Assembly: GCA_016987375.1 (NCBI GenBank)
Contig: PJRA01000198.1
Span: 1,450,839 to 1,466,135 of the forward strand
Origin: Brachionus koreanus
Taxonomy: Eukaryota > Rotifera > Eurotatoria > Ploima > Brachionidae
Reading direction: 5' to 3'
Length of the DNA: 15,297 bases
Below the pieces are notes generated by a model. That model made no database searches and was not told the origin of the DNA. It was given only the letters and a program-made list of their open reading frames with translations. Below, one piece after another: positions 8,100 through 15,297 of the stretch (within the stretch, counting starts at the first letter, position 1; the number at the start of each line of letters is the position of its first letter). The position numbers were made by a program, and so were the translations under genes.

Positions 8100-9881
8100 T
8101 TATTTAGTTTCAAAAACAACTTTTAATTTATGTGTAAAATTTAAAATTGAATTCATGTCTACATCTACATTTCTAAAGCTTTGATAGAAAAATTCGGGTG
8201 CATCACGTCTCATTTCGTAAACTTGCTTCAAAATTTCGCCATTGCATGGCTCAAAAAAGTTTAGAATTCTTTGATTAAGAGAATTTTTTTCGAACCAATC
8301 TTTCACTTGTTCTTCATTCCATTTCTCAACCGGTATCTCTTTTTTTTGCTCCAACTTGACATCTGAACAGCATTTTAAATTTTTTAATTCTTTACCAAGC
8401 CGTCTCATGCACTCTTCGAAAGAATATTTTGTAAAGTTTATAAAAAATTTGTCACTAATTATGAGGCCAAGCCATCCTTTAACATTCTGATAGTCTTTCT
8501 GCATTATCAATGGCACTATTGGCTTATTAAGTCTGAATGCGTACAAGGCTTCAGATTGACAATTGATCGATTGTCTATACTTTTCACTAAGACAAATTAG
8601 AACACAATAGCTTTTTTCGATTGCTTCAGCCATTGATTGTAAACACAGACCGCTTATATTTTCCACATCTATCCAAACTTTGACGCCATTTTGTTCCAAT
8701 TTTGACTTGATCTTCATACACAAGTCACGTGATGCTGAATTGTAACTAATCATTACATGATCTTCAATATTTGATTTTCTACTTTCATTAAACGTTTTTT
8801 TTTTATTTATATTCCAAGCTATTTGTTCCGATAAAGACTGATATGGATTGTTTTTCAAAAAGTTTGTTATTTGCACATCATTCAACAGGTCTTTTGCAAT
8901 ATGATGGTCAAACGACAATTGTGCATAAAGTCTAAGAGCATACTTGGTTTCTATTTCGTTGCCGTCAAGCAGAATAGTCTTTAGATTTTTCTTAAAATTA
9001 TTCTCAAAATAAATTTTTGATCTAATCTTGTCATTGACAGAAAGACGATACAGTCCTGATAAAAAGACTAATAGGGAACACTTTAAACCATTTGATTGTG
9101 AGATACAATGAACATTGACATCTACAATTTGATTGTCGTCAATTATTTGTCTTGGATATCTATCAAATTTTTTCTCCCGAAAATTTTCGGCTATTAAACT
9201 GACTTTTTTTTGTACAATATCTAAAATATCAGGTATGTCGGGAATGTTTTCTACTTGCTTGTCAGTTGCTATGTTGGCAATTGTCAAATAAACTTGAATC
9301 TGGGTATTTGGCTTTAATTTAGCAAGATTAATCAAAGTATCTAATGCATCTAGTTCAATCCACTTGTTTAAATTTTCTTCACAGTTTTTGCTATAAATGT
9401 AAACATTTAGAATTAGATAGTCTATTAAATTAAATTTGTCACTTATCCTGAAATCGCCATTCAAAGCTTGATTAACGAAGCTGGTTTTTTTAAGAAAACA
9501 AAAATGAGCATCCAAGCCATCGTTTATTAGAGACTCTTTGGCAAATTTAACTGAATTCATTGCTGAGTGATTTATTATGGCCAAACATGTTTCCATAATG
9601 GATATTCTGTTTTGATGCTGAAAAACTGGCGAGCCGACATTTTGAATTTGAAAAAAACTATGTTTTTCGTAAAGCTCTATAATTATTTTGTTTAGAATAC
9701 AGTGGATTTTTTTTTCAAGCAGCAAAATTGGCTCTACTTGATAAGTTTTTAGTAGACTTAGAGCATTAAATGCTTCAGAACTGAGTATAATTTCACTCGG
9801 AGTGAGACTTGCTATCAGATTAATGGCCTCGATTAGTTTACCATCGGTTTCATTAAATTTACTTCTACTGCTTTTAAACAT
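8100..9881 (-). CDS. ARM-TIR-SAM protein, SARM1-like parts in a different order
   Basis: An intronless gene for 593 aa. I chose the ATG at 9881: the open frame continues upstream to a TAA at 9965-9963, but with no earlier ATG. Residues about 6-355 are alpha-helical repeats of armadillo type, with segments such as LDTLINLAKLKPNTQIQVYL and ATKYALRLYAQL-like helices. Residues about 374-500 are a TIR domain: box 1 VMISYN, the VKVWIDVENI strand, then VLICLSEKY and KPIVPLI. Glu444 in C-Q-S-E-A aligns by eye with the catalytic glutamate of the SARM1 TIR (E642), so NAD+ cleavage is plausible. Residues about 520-583 are SAM-like (WNEEQVKDWF...NGEILKQV...APEFFYQS). SARM1 itself is ARM-SAM-SAM-TIR, so the order here differs. 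No signal peptide or membrane helix is seen, so it is probably cytosolic, in innate immune or cell-death signalling; this role is inferred from family knowledge. Confidence 0.92.
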   Translation of the reverse strand: MFKSSRSKFNETDGKLIEAINLIASLTPSEIILSSEAFNALSLLKTYQVEPILLLEKKIHCILNKIIIELYEKHSFFQIQNVGSPVFQHQNRISIMETCLAIINHSAMNSVKFAKESLINDGLDAHFCFLKKTSFVNQALNGDFRISDKFNLIDYLILNVYIYSKNCEENLNKWIELDALDTLINLAKLKPNTQIQVYLTIANIATDKQVENIPDIPDILDIVQKKVSLIAENFREKKFDRYPRQIIDDNQIVDVNVHCISQSNGLKCSLLVFLSGLYRLSVNDKIRSKIYFENNFKKNLKTILLDGNEIETKYALRLYAQLSFDHHIAKDLLNDVQITNFLKNNPYQSLSEQIAWNINKKKTFNESRKSNIEDHVMISYNSASRDLCMKIKSKLEQNGVKVWIDVENISGLCLQSMAEAIEKSYCVLICLSEKYRQSINCQSEALYAFRLNKPIVPLIMQKDYQNVKGWLGLIISDKFFINFTKYSFEECMRRLGKELKNLKCCSDVKLEQKKEIPVEKWNEEQVKDWFEKNSLNQRILNFFEPCNGEILKQVYEMRRDAPEFFYQSFRNVDVDMNSILNFTHKLKVVFETK

Positions 9882-10249
9882 TTTAAGCTTGACGTTGACA
9901 AAAATAATTGCCGTGGAAACTAAATTTAAAACTAAAACCAAGTATTTTCGTTTTTGGTTATTTTACCTATATTTACTTAAGAATTAATTTAAAGAATTTA
10001 AATTTGCAAATAATAATACATTAAATATGAATAGTACATTCTTATAAACATGATTAGAAGCGTTATGATTTTTTTTTGATCTAATAAAGTCAAAGTTTAT
10101 AAAAAGCTTTTATTAAATTTAAAAAATTTATTTATTTAAGGAAGAGTAAAAATTTTCCTTTTTTTTTTTTAACTTAAATCTGTTAATAAAAAAAAGCAGT
10201 AGTTAGCAAATTATCAAAAAATAAACTTTTAATATGTATTCTATTCTTT
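9882..10249. other. AT-rich 5' flank of the TIR gene
   Basis: The first 84 bases (9882-9965) continue the TIR reading frame without an ATG. They contain acceptor-like TTTAG and GTCAAG sequences in the minus orientation, so the 5' UTR could be spliced. The rest is A/T-rich with homopolymer runs and no recognisable gene. Confidence 0.5.
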
Positions 10250-10254
10250 AGTCA

Positions 10255-10650
10255 TCATCTATTAGGGAGTATTTCGATTCTTTTCTAGAAGTATTCACAA
10301 CTTTTGAAGTCAAAAAGCTCACGACACTCTTCTTCCACTTGCTCTTGGTTAGTATTACTAACTCAATATGAGAAAAGGGCTTTATGAGCTTTATGCAATA
10401 TGATGAAGAAGTTCTAGCTCTTTTATTTTTGTCATTGTTCTTCTAAGTGTATGAGGTTTACCGTTGTCTTGAAAAAAAGCCTAGCTATACAAGGATGCAC
10501 CAAAGAAGAATGTTTTTTCTTGAAGTGAAGCATACATTTGTTCTATATGTTCAGAATAAAGTTCTGGACCTTTAACATGACATGACCGTCATTAATCAGC
10601 TCAAAAAAGTGAATAACTCCTAGGAAATTCCAAAAGCACTCAATATCACC
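10255..10650 (-). pseudogene. Decayed mariner-family transposase (C-terminal part)
   Basis: Read on the minus strand, three mariner landmarks appear in order. VIHFFELI (starting at 10617) matches the G-I-I-H-Y-E-L strand. QDNGKPHTLRRT, with its aspartate codon at 10468-10466, matches the Q/HDNARPHTA block holding the second catalytic Asp. ELFDFKSCEYF followed by KRIEILPNR (ending near 10262) matches the C-terminal F-F.S-K...F-Y.R-G-I..L-P.R-W signature. Frames must be switched at least once, several stop codons intervene, and the Y-S-P-D-L-A-P-S-D-Y region with the third catalytic Asp is unrecognisable. The N-terminal DNA-binding half and terminal inverted repeats were not found. It is a dead fragment. 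Mariner assignment is from family knowledge. Confidence 0.8.
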
Positions 10651-10760
10651 ATTCTGATTGAGAATAGTTAGTCTCTGTTAGCTAGCATCATTCCTATTTA
10701 TATCTTTCAATAATGACAAAATCAAAATTTCACAATTTTAATTTACAAGTTTCATTTTAT
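10650..10760 (+). repeat. Dispersed repeat, copy B (between mariner and LINE remnants)
   Basis: It shares the identical 16-mer CATTCTGATTGAGAAT (10650-10665) and a 33-of-39 match (10722-10760) with copy A in the intron at 6883-7094. The second block overlaps the first ten bases of the recognisable reverse transcriptase frame. It may therefore be element sequence or an insertion site rather than an independent repeat. Confidence 0.55.
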
Positions 10761-11542
10761 TCATTCTATACATAAATGACTTTCCAGATTGGGTTTCAAA
10801 TAAGATGCAAATGTATGCTGATGGTTCAAAAATATTAGCTATTGTAAATCAAGTTTAAGAAAAAATGAAGTTAGAAAAAGACCTAGATGCAATTTGTAAA
10901 TGGATAAAAGTTTGGGGTATGGGTTTGTGTGCCAAAAAGTGCAAAGTTATGCATTTTAGAAGATAGAACGAGAGGCATAAGTATATAACTCATACCAAAG
11001 AAGAGAATGAGAACGTATTACCAGAGGTCACTAGCTGCGAAAGGGATTTAGGAGTGATGGTATCTTCTGATTTAAAGTGGACTGCGCAGGTAAAGAGTGC
11101 ATGTACAAAAGCTAATAAGATCCTAATAATGCTAAAGCGAACGTTCGATAGTAGAGATAAGAGTCTATGGGCAAAATTATATACATCTATGGTAAGACCT
11201 CATCTAACGTTTGCAGTGCAAGTGTGGAGTCCAAGTAAAAAGACGGATGTAAATGCATAGGAAAAAGTCCAGAAACGGGCCACAAAAATACATTTAGCTT
11301 TGAAAGCTATGGACTATGAAATGAGATTATTGAAGATGAGGCTAACAAAACTGAGTGAAAGAAGAGTAAGATGAGTAAGATAAGATTTGATCGAAATGTA
11401 TAAACTACCCAGTGGACTGAAAATGCTCTCCAAAGTTCCGTTATCCGTATCAGAAGAGAAAAGGGCAATATTAAGAGGCAATAGTATGAGAATGCACAGG
11501 GAAAGTTTAGCTGCAAAACTAAGAAATGATTTTGCTAAGTAG
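10751..11542 (+). mobile_element. 5'-truncated non-LTR retrotransposon reverse transcriptase, inactivated
   Basis: A single reading frame of 264 codons from 10751 to a terminal TAG at 11540-11542 matches the C-terminal half of a CR1/Jockey-type reverse transcriptase. In order it shows FILYINDFPDW, the active-site box as YADG (10814-10825; family norm F/YADD), KWIKVWGMGLCAKKCKVMHF, CERDLGVMVSSDLKW, MVRPHLTFAVQVWSP, EKVQKRATK and DLIEMYKLPSGL. Five premature stops interrupt it, at 10856, 10964, 11258, 11372 and 11381, yet no frameshift is needed. The last two lie in a 9-bp tandem duplication, GTAAGATGA then GTAAGATAA. The endonuclease and N-terminal RT are absent, as expected for a 5'-truncated LINE insertion. 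It cannot encode an active enzyme. Confidence 0.93.
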
Positions 11543-11544
11543 TA

Positions 11545-11709
11545 ATGGGCTCAGATATTCTTTTTAGAATGTCACAGCAAATTCAAGATGCCATTGACAA
11601 GATGGTTGAGTGGTCGAAACGTTGGAGTATGGAATTTAATGAATCCAAGTGTTTTGGCGATTCAAAGATTGCTAGGCAAAACATCATTTTGAAGATAATT
11701 CGTATTTGA
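11545..11709 (+). mobile_element. Second, different reverse transcriptase scrap
   Basis: An open frame of 54 codons starts three bases after the terminal stop of the previous element. Its core, QIQDAIDKMVEWSKRWSMEF followed by NESKC, is the LINE reverse transcriptase segment just after the YADD box (family form L-Q-D-D-I-D-K-L-V-E-W-S..W-x-M-E-F-N..K-C). The neighbouring remnant has its own, clearly different version of the same segment. This is therefore a piece of another element in the same orientation, not a continuation. Both ends are unrecognisable. Confidence 0.75.
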
Positions 11710-12057
11710 AATAAATTTTAAAAAATAAAAAAAATATAAATCAGCTATTTTTGTATTGTTTGAACAATAAAAAGCAATTAAAATTTCAATTCTAAAAATA
11801 AAGCTTTATAAAAAATTGTTTTTATTATTTTTTTATAGGTATAATCAAAACGAAGTCCTAAATCATAATTTTAAATATGTATTCTTGCTATTTAAAAGAT
11901 TAAATTTAAGTATTTTTTCTCAAATGTCGAGTATTCTGGAATTCATAGCGAATAAATAAAGAATATAAAGACATTTTTTTTGAATACACTACTACTGATT
12001 TATTTTAGCTAAGAATATGTATTTTATGAGTTTACTGGAATTGAAAATTTAAAAATT
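11710..12057. other. AT-rich spacer, nothing recognised
   Basis: This stretch holds A/T runs and scattered AATAAA-like words. It could include 3' tail sequence of the retrotransposon remnants, but no poly(A) tail, short tandem tail repeat or target-site duplication is evident. Confidence 0.6.
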
Positions 12058-12500
12058 ATGTACCATATTCCCGCGTTCGATTATGCTGCATCACAAGTTA
12101 AGACACGCCTTTGGACCATGTACCAAAGACCATGTTATAATATAGTTAACTTCGAGCGCATGCTCTAATAGCGTAATCACGCATTTAGGTCCGCATCAAA
12201 CACTGTAAGCCTTAGTTTAATGCGTCATCAAAATTGGATTTTTTAGTAAAAATAAAAAATAATTTTTTTTGAATTATGCATTTGGTGCAGCACCAAAGAT
12301 TAAGAAATAAAAAAATTAAAAAGTACATGTATGTATTTTATGTATTTTCGATGTATTTCAGGATACATGGGCAAAGAAAATACGTTTGTAAGGTTTATGT
12401 ATACCCAATTCTTTTTATTTTATCATATAATGTCTGAAAGACCATCGTTCACTATTATGGTACATGGGAAATGGTGGTCTAATACATTTGCTAATTTTGT
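12058..12500. other. GC-richer block of unknown origin with inverted-repeat ends
   Basis: This block is visibly richer in G and C than its surroundings, mainly from 12058 to about 12235. ATGTACCATA (12058-12067) and its exact reverse complement TATGGTACAT (12456-12465) bracket most of it, and ATGTACCA recurs at 12118-12125. Inside are a direct repeat GACCATGT-ACCAAA-GACCATGT (12115-12136), two adjacent small hairpins GAGC-GCAT-GCTC (12154-12165) and GCGT-AATC-ACGC (12171-12182), and a perfect 8-1-8 palindrome TTTGGTGCAGCACCAAA (12281-12297). A 36-codon ATG frame runs 12058-12168 and a 61-codon frame 12331-12516. Neither resembles a protein I know. A degenerate non-autonomous transposon is my best guess; no target-site duplication is visible. 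Confidence 0.4.
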
Positions 12501-12638
12501 TCTGCAAAGCGCCTGATTTTTTCATTGTTTTTCTAATTAACAAAATAGATTTCTAAATCATGCGAATAACCCACTTAGTTCTCTTTAAAAAATCTTTTAA
12601 CTAAAGGAAAAAAGTAATTTTTTTTATTTTTTCAAAAA

Positions 12639-12644
12639 TTTATT
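12639..12644 (-). promoter_or_regulatory. Poly(A) signal containing the stop codon of the metalloproteinase gene
   Basis: On the minus strand AATAAA spans 12644-12639 and the stop TAA (12642-12640) lies inside it. A second AATAAA follows at 12628-12623. Either would give a very short 3' UTR. Confidence 0.55.
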
Positions 12645-14924
12645 TGGTAACAAACAAAATTCTATCTATAGATAGAAGAGTTATTAATTTTAATTTAATG
12701 CTTTTGGGCAATAGAAAAAACACGAATTTAACCACAAGAAATCCATTTATGCAAAAGATTATTGGATAAATGACTAAAGCTTTGAAAAATGCCCTAAAAT
12801 CAAACGTTATATTGAGAATCAAATTGTTTTTGATTTTTCTTGGCACATTTCTACATTCAATATAGCCATGTTCACCAAACGGAATGCAATCAGCTTTATT
12901 TTGGCATGGATTGAACGCGCATGAATCAAACGTCATGCATAATGGACCTGGATTGAAAAAATTAGAATCTTAGAAAGAATCAAAAAATATAAAATTTATA
13001 AAACAAAACCCCTAAAGCCATCTGTACAATTGCAACTAAACGCCAGTTCACTTGAATTAAATCTAGATTTAACATTAACGCATTGTCCGCCATTTAAACA
13101 AGGTTTTGATTTAAGTTGCTCACAAGATGGATAATTACATTTTCCTTTTCTGTTGCATTTTAAATAGCTCCATTTGACATACTTTTCACAGCATATCGAA
13201 TTTAGAATATTTTTAGTTTTATAATCTATACTATCTGGGTGCATGTACATCATTTGGTCACATGTAAAGTTTATTTTTAAATTTTCTAAGAATATTTTGG
13301 TTCTAAAGGCTAAACTTTCAGTTGAAAATCCCTCTTGACACATTGATAATGCCTGTTTGATTGAATTTTGAAGAAAAGAAAAATTCCTAGTTATTTCATG
13401 AGGAATCATAGGGCTTGTGCCTGATCTTACTACAATCTGACTTAGTTCGCTATTAAAATCCAAGCATTGATCGTTAACGCATATCTTGTCTTTATCACAC
13501 GGTGTGCCATCGAACGTCCATACGTCTTGCTTGGCACATTTATTTTTCATGGGATCATAGCAATGCACCTGACATATTGACGCTGATTGCCTCTTACATG
13601 CAAAGCTATCCGATAAATTCATGTAAAATCTGCACTGATCACTTTTTGAAAATATGTAACCAGGCAAATTGTAAATTGACATTTTTTTAGCTAAATTTTT
13701 ATTCGAGTTTTTTTCAATCAAACAACTGAATTCTTTTTTCAACTTTGATTCATTTGTAAAAAGAGCCTCTTTCAAAAAATTAATTGAACAAGATGACACA
13801 TGGTAGTTAGATGGATCTGAACCTGCAATGCTATTCATAAGAAAATTTTTAGAACAATTGAATCCAGAATCATGCTGTGCACCTAAATTGTGACCTAGTT
13901 CATGAGCCATAACTATTTCAATTGAAAAATGTGTATTAATTCTTGAAATTGAAACTTTGGCATCGGAGCAAATGCCAGCTACAAATGCATTTCCAAGCGC
14001 ATAGCCGTAATTGTAATTGTGTATAAAAAATATGTGATCACATTCTGTGTGATTAAGCCAATTTTGCTCAATTGATTGGTCATACACAGTGCGCATTAAA
14101 GCGACAAGGTTCAAATTTTCCAAAATTGGCTCATATTTGGTCAATATTTTGAGTTGGTTTAAGTCAAGTGTGATGTCAAACAAATTATTGCTGAATTTTT
14201 CATAAATTTTTTTCATTATAGTCATTGTTCTGGCAAAACGAACATTCAAATACATTTTCACATAATCAAGCGAATCTTGAGCGTTCAACAAATTTGTGAA
14301 CATTTGGTACACATGTGAGTCAATTATTATGCATGATTCAACATTCAAGTGATATTTTCCATTTGCAGGTCTATAATAAGCAGTTCTTTTGTTTTCTCGC
14401 TTTTGTCTAGATAAACTGTTAAATATTTCAAAGCGATTGGCTTTGTATGTTGCTTCTGTTTTCACACTGTCAACATCGATCAATATCCACAACTCGTCGG
14501 CATTTGTTCTTTGTTTTATAATATGTAAGCTTATTAGAAATTTTTTTTCTATTCCTGTCATGTTTTTTTGCATAAAGTTTCTGTACGATTTATCATCAAG
14601 CATTAGAATACAATCTGCTTTGTAAAAAGACAGACTTTTTTTATTGAAACCAGGTTTTGTCACTTTGACATAAAGGCTTTGATAGCTGCGGTGAAATTTC
14701 TCATACTTGGATGAATGAGAGTTAAAGTTGGACTTGGGAAAAAACAAAATATCATATTTATATTCGAAACTGGAAAATTTTAGGCTAAAATAAATGGGGA
14801 AAATGTCCAAAAGATAATTAAATTTAAGATTTGATATTTCAAGTTGACGAACTTGATCTGCATTTTGGTTCAAAGCTAAACCATCATGAAATAATAGAAT
14901 AAAAACATTTATAATTGAGAACAT
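12640..14924 (-). CDS. ADAM/ADAMTS-like zinc metalloproteinase (2 exons)
   Basis: Exons 14924-13010 and 12947-12640, joined across a 62-nt GT..AG intron, encode 740 aa. The ATG at 14924 follows an in-frame TAA. Residues 1-17 are a signal peptide. The prodomain runs to a basic processing site, RQKRENKR (173-180), with a single cysteine, C105, that could be the latency switch. The reprolysin domain (about 190-405) has HELGHNLGAQHD (341-352), with zinc ligands H341, H345 and H351, catalytic E342, and a Met-turn at M363. LPGYIFSKSDQC onward (419-487) is an ADAMTS-type cysteine-rich domain. After a cysteine-containing spacer comes an EGF domain (601-642) with all six cysteines, the last supplied by exon 2, which confirms the splice. 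A second EGF start (C648, C653, C659, C670) lacks its last two cysteines and runs into a probable membrane helix (about 692-718). No disintegrin or thrombospondin module is evident. It probably sheds or degrades extracellular proteins. Confidence 0.9.
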
Positions 14925-15297
14925 ATTAATTTTTTATATTAAAATTTTATTTCTCCATTAATTGTCAATTTAATTGATAATTAAATTCGCGCCAATTTAA
15001 ATTCATATGCACAAGACACAATTTATGCTTGCATTATTACATTAGCAAAATAGTCTCAGAAGCTTTGATTTTTTGAAAAGATAAAATAAATGAAAATATC
15101 AAAATTTTTGCAAGAACTAAAGACAGTCAAAAAAAGAATGAGAATGGCAAAAACAAAAGATCGATTTTTTTCAGACTTGTTTTTAAGTCACAAGTTTTAA
15201 GTCAAGTCAAGTCAATGTTTTAAAATTTTTTTATATATTAGTAAAGTCAAGTTATTTATTTTTTTTTAAATAAATTAAATAATAACAAATAATTTTC
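14925..15297. promoter_or_regulatory. 5' flank and probable promoter of the metalloproteinase gene
   Basis: In the minus orientation the first 80 bases before the start codon include a 27-bp near-palindrome (14958-14984, arms TTAATT and AATTAA, three positions broken including the centre) built of TAAT/ATTA words that suit homeodomain binding. Next to it, TTCGCGCCAA (14986-14995) is an isolated GC-rich E2F-like site in AT-rich DNA. Farther out, 15199-15213 is (AAGTC)x3, with more AAGTCA copies at 15185 and 15245. These are motif resemblances only; no TATA box or start site can be assigned. Confidence 0.4.

Noticed and set aside
9882..9941. N-terminal extension of the TIR protein by 20 residues from a TTG codon
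   Set aside because: The extension has no ATG. In a nuclear animal gene the first ATG is at 9881, and the extra residues match no domain.
11307..11516. Minus-strand 69-codon frame opposite the LINE remnant
   Set aside because: It is antisense to a recognisable reverse transcriptase frame and has no features of its own.
12115..12235. Possible tRNA or tRNA-derived SINE in the GC-richer block
   Set aside because: Small hairpins are present, but no seven-base acceptor stem, A box or B box could be fitted.
12331..12516. 61-codon plus-strand frame in the GC-richer block
   Set aside because: It is not recognisable as a protein, overlaps suspected repeat sequence and has no conserved features, so it is not called as a gene.
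13502..14625. Plus-strand open frames (13502-13690 and 14389-14625) opposite the metalloproteinase
   Set aside because: They are antisense shadows of the 1.9-kb coding exon, and the opposite strand has clear domain homology.

Overview
The window looks like nuclear DNA from a small invertebrate animal. It is very AT-rich. Its genes have very short spliceosomal introns (47-64 nt in all but one case), metazoan extracellular domain architectures, an ARM-TIR-SAM protein of a type expanded in invertebrates, and decayed mariner and non-LTR elements. I favour a monogonont rotifer such as Brachionus. That is inference from these traits, not a sequence match.

Layout from left to right. Positions 1-1425 are AT-rich with no recognisable gene. 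Positions 1426-3168 (+) hold an eight-exon purple acid phosphatase gene (ACP7-like, 450 aa when joined) with all seven metal ligands. About 2.8 kb of AT-rich intergenic DNA follows. Positions 5976-8095 (+) hold a three-exon gene for a four-transmembrane CD20/FAM189-like protein (201 aa). Its second intron is unusually long at 1,455 nt and carries a dispersed repeat and hairpins. It ends four bases from the stop codon of a convergent single-exon gene at 8100-9881 (-), which encodes a 593-aa protein with an N-terminal helical-repeat region, a TIR domain with the NADase-type glutamate, and a C-terminal SAM-like domain.

Positions 10250-11710 are a graveyard of mobile elements. They contain a decayed mariner transposase (-), a 5'-truncated non-LTR reverse transcriptase (+) with five nonsense codons and a YADG active site but no frameshift, and a second, different RT scrap directly after it. 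Positions 12058-12500 form a GC-richer block of unknown origin. Positions 12640-14924 (-) encode a two-exon secreted or membrane-anchored ADAM/ADAMTS-like metalloproteinase (740 aa) with signal peptide, furin-type site, zinc motif, ADAMTS-type cysteine-rich domain, a complete EGF domain split by the intron, and a half EGF before a transmembrane segment. Its upstream region lies at 14925-15297.

The genes do not form a single pathway. The only close structural relationship is the tail-to-tail pair at 8.1 kb, whose 3' ends must overlap. I found no operon, RNA gene, CRISPR array or convincing new multi-gene system. The most notable items are the ARM-TIR-SAM protein, the overlapping 3' ends, the stop-free 3n intron in the phosphatase gene, and poly(A) signals built into stop codons.
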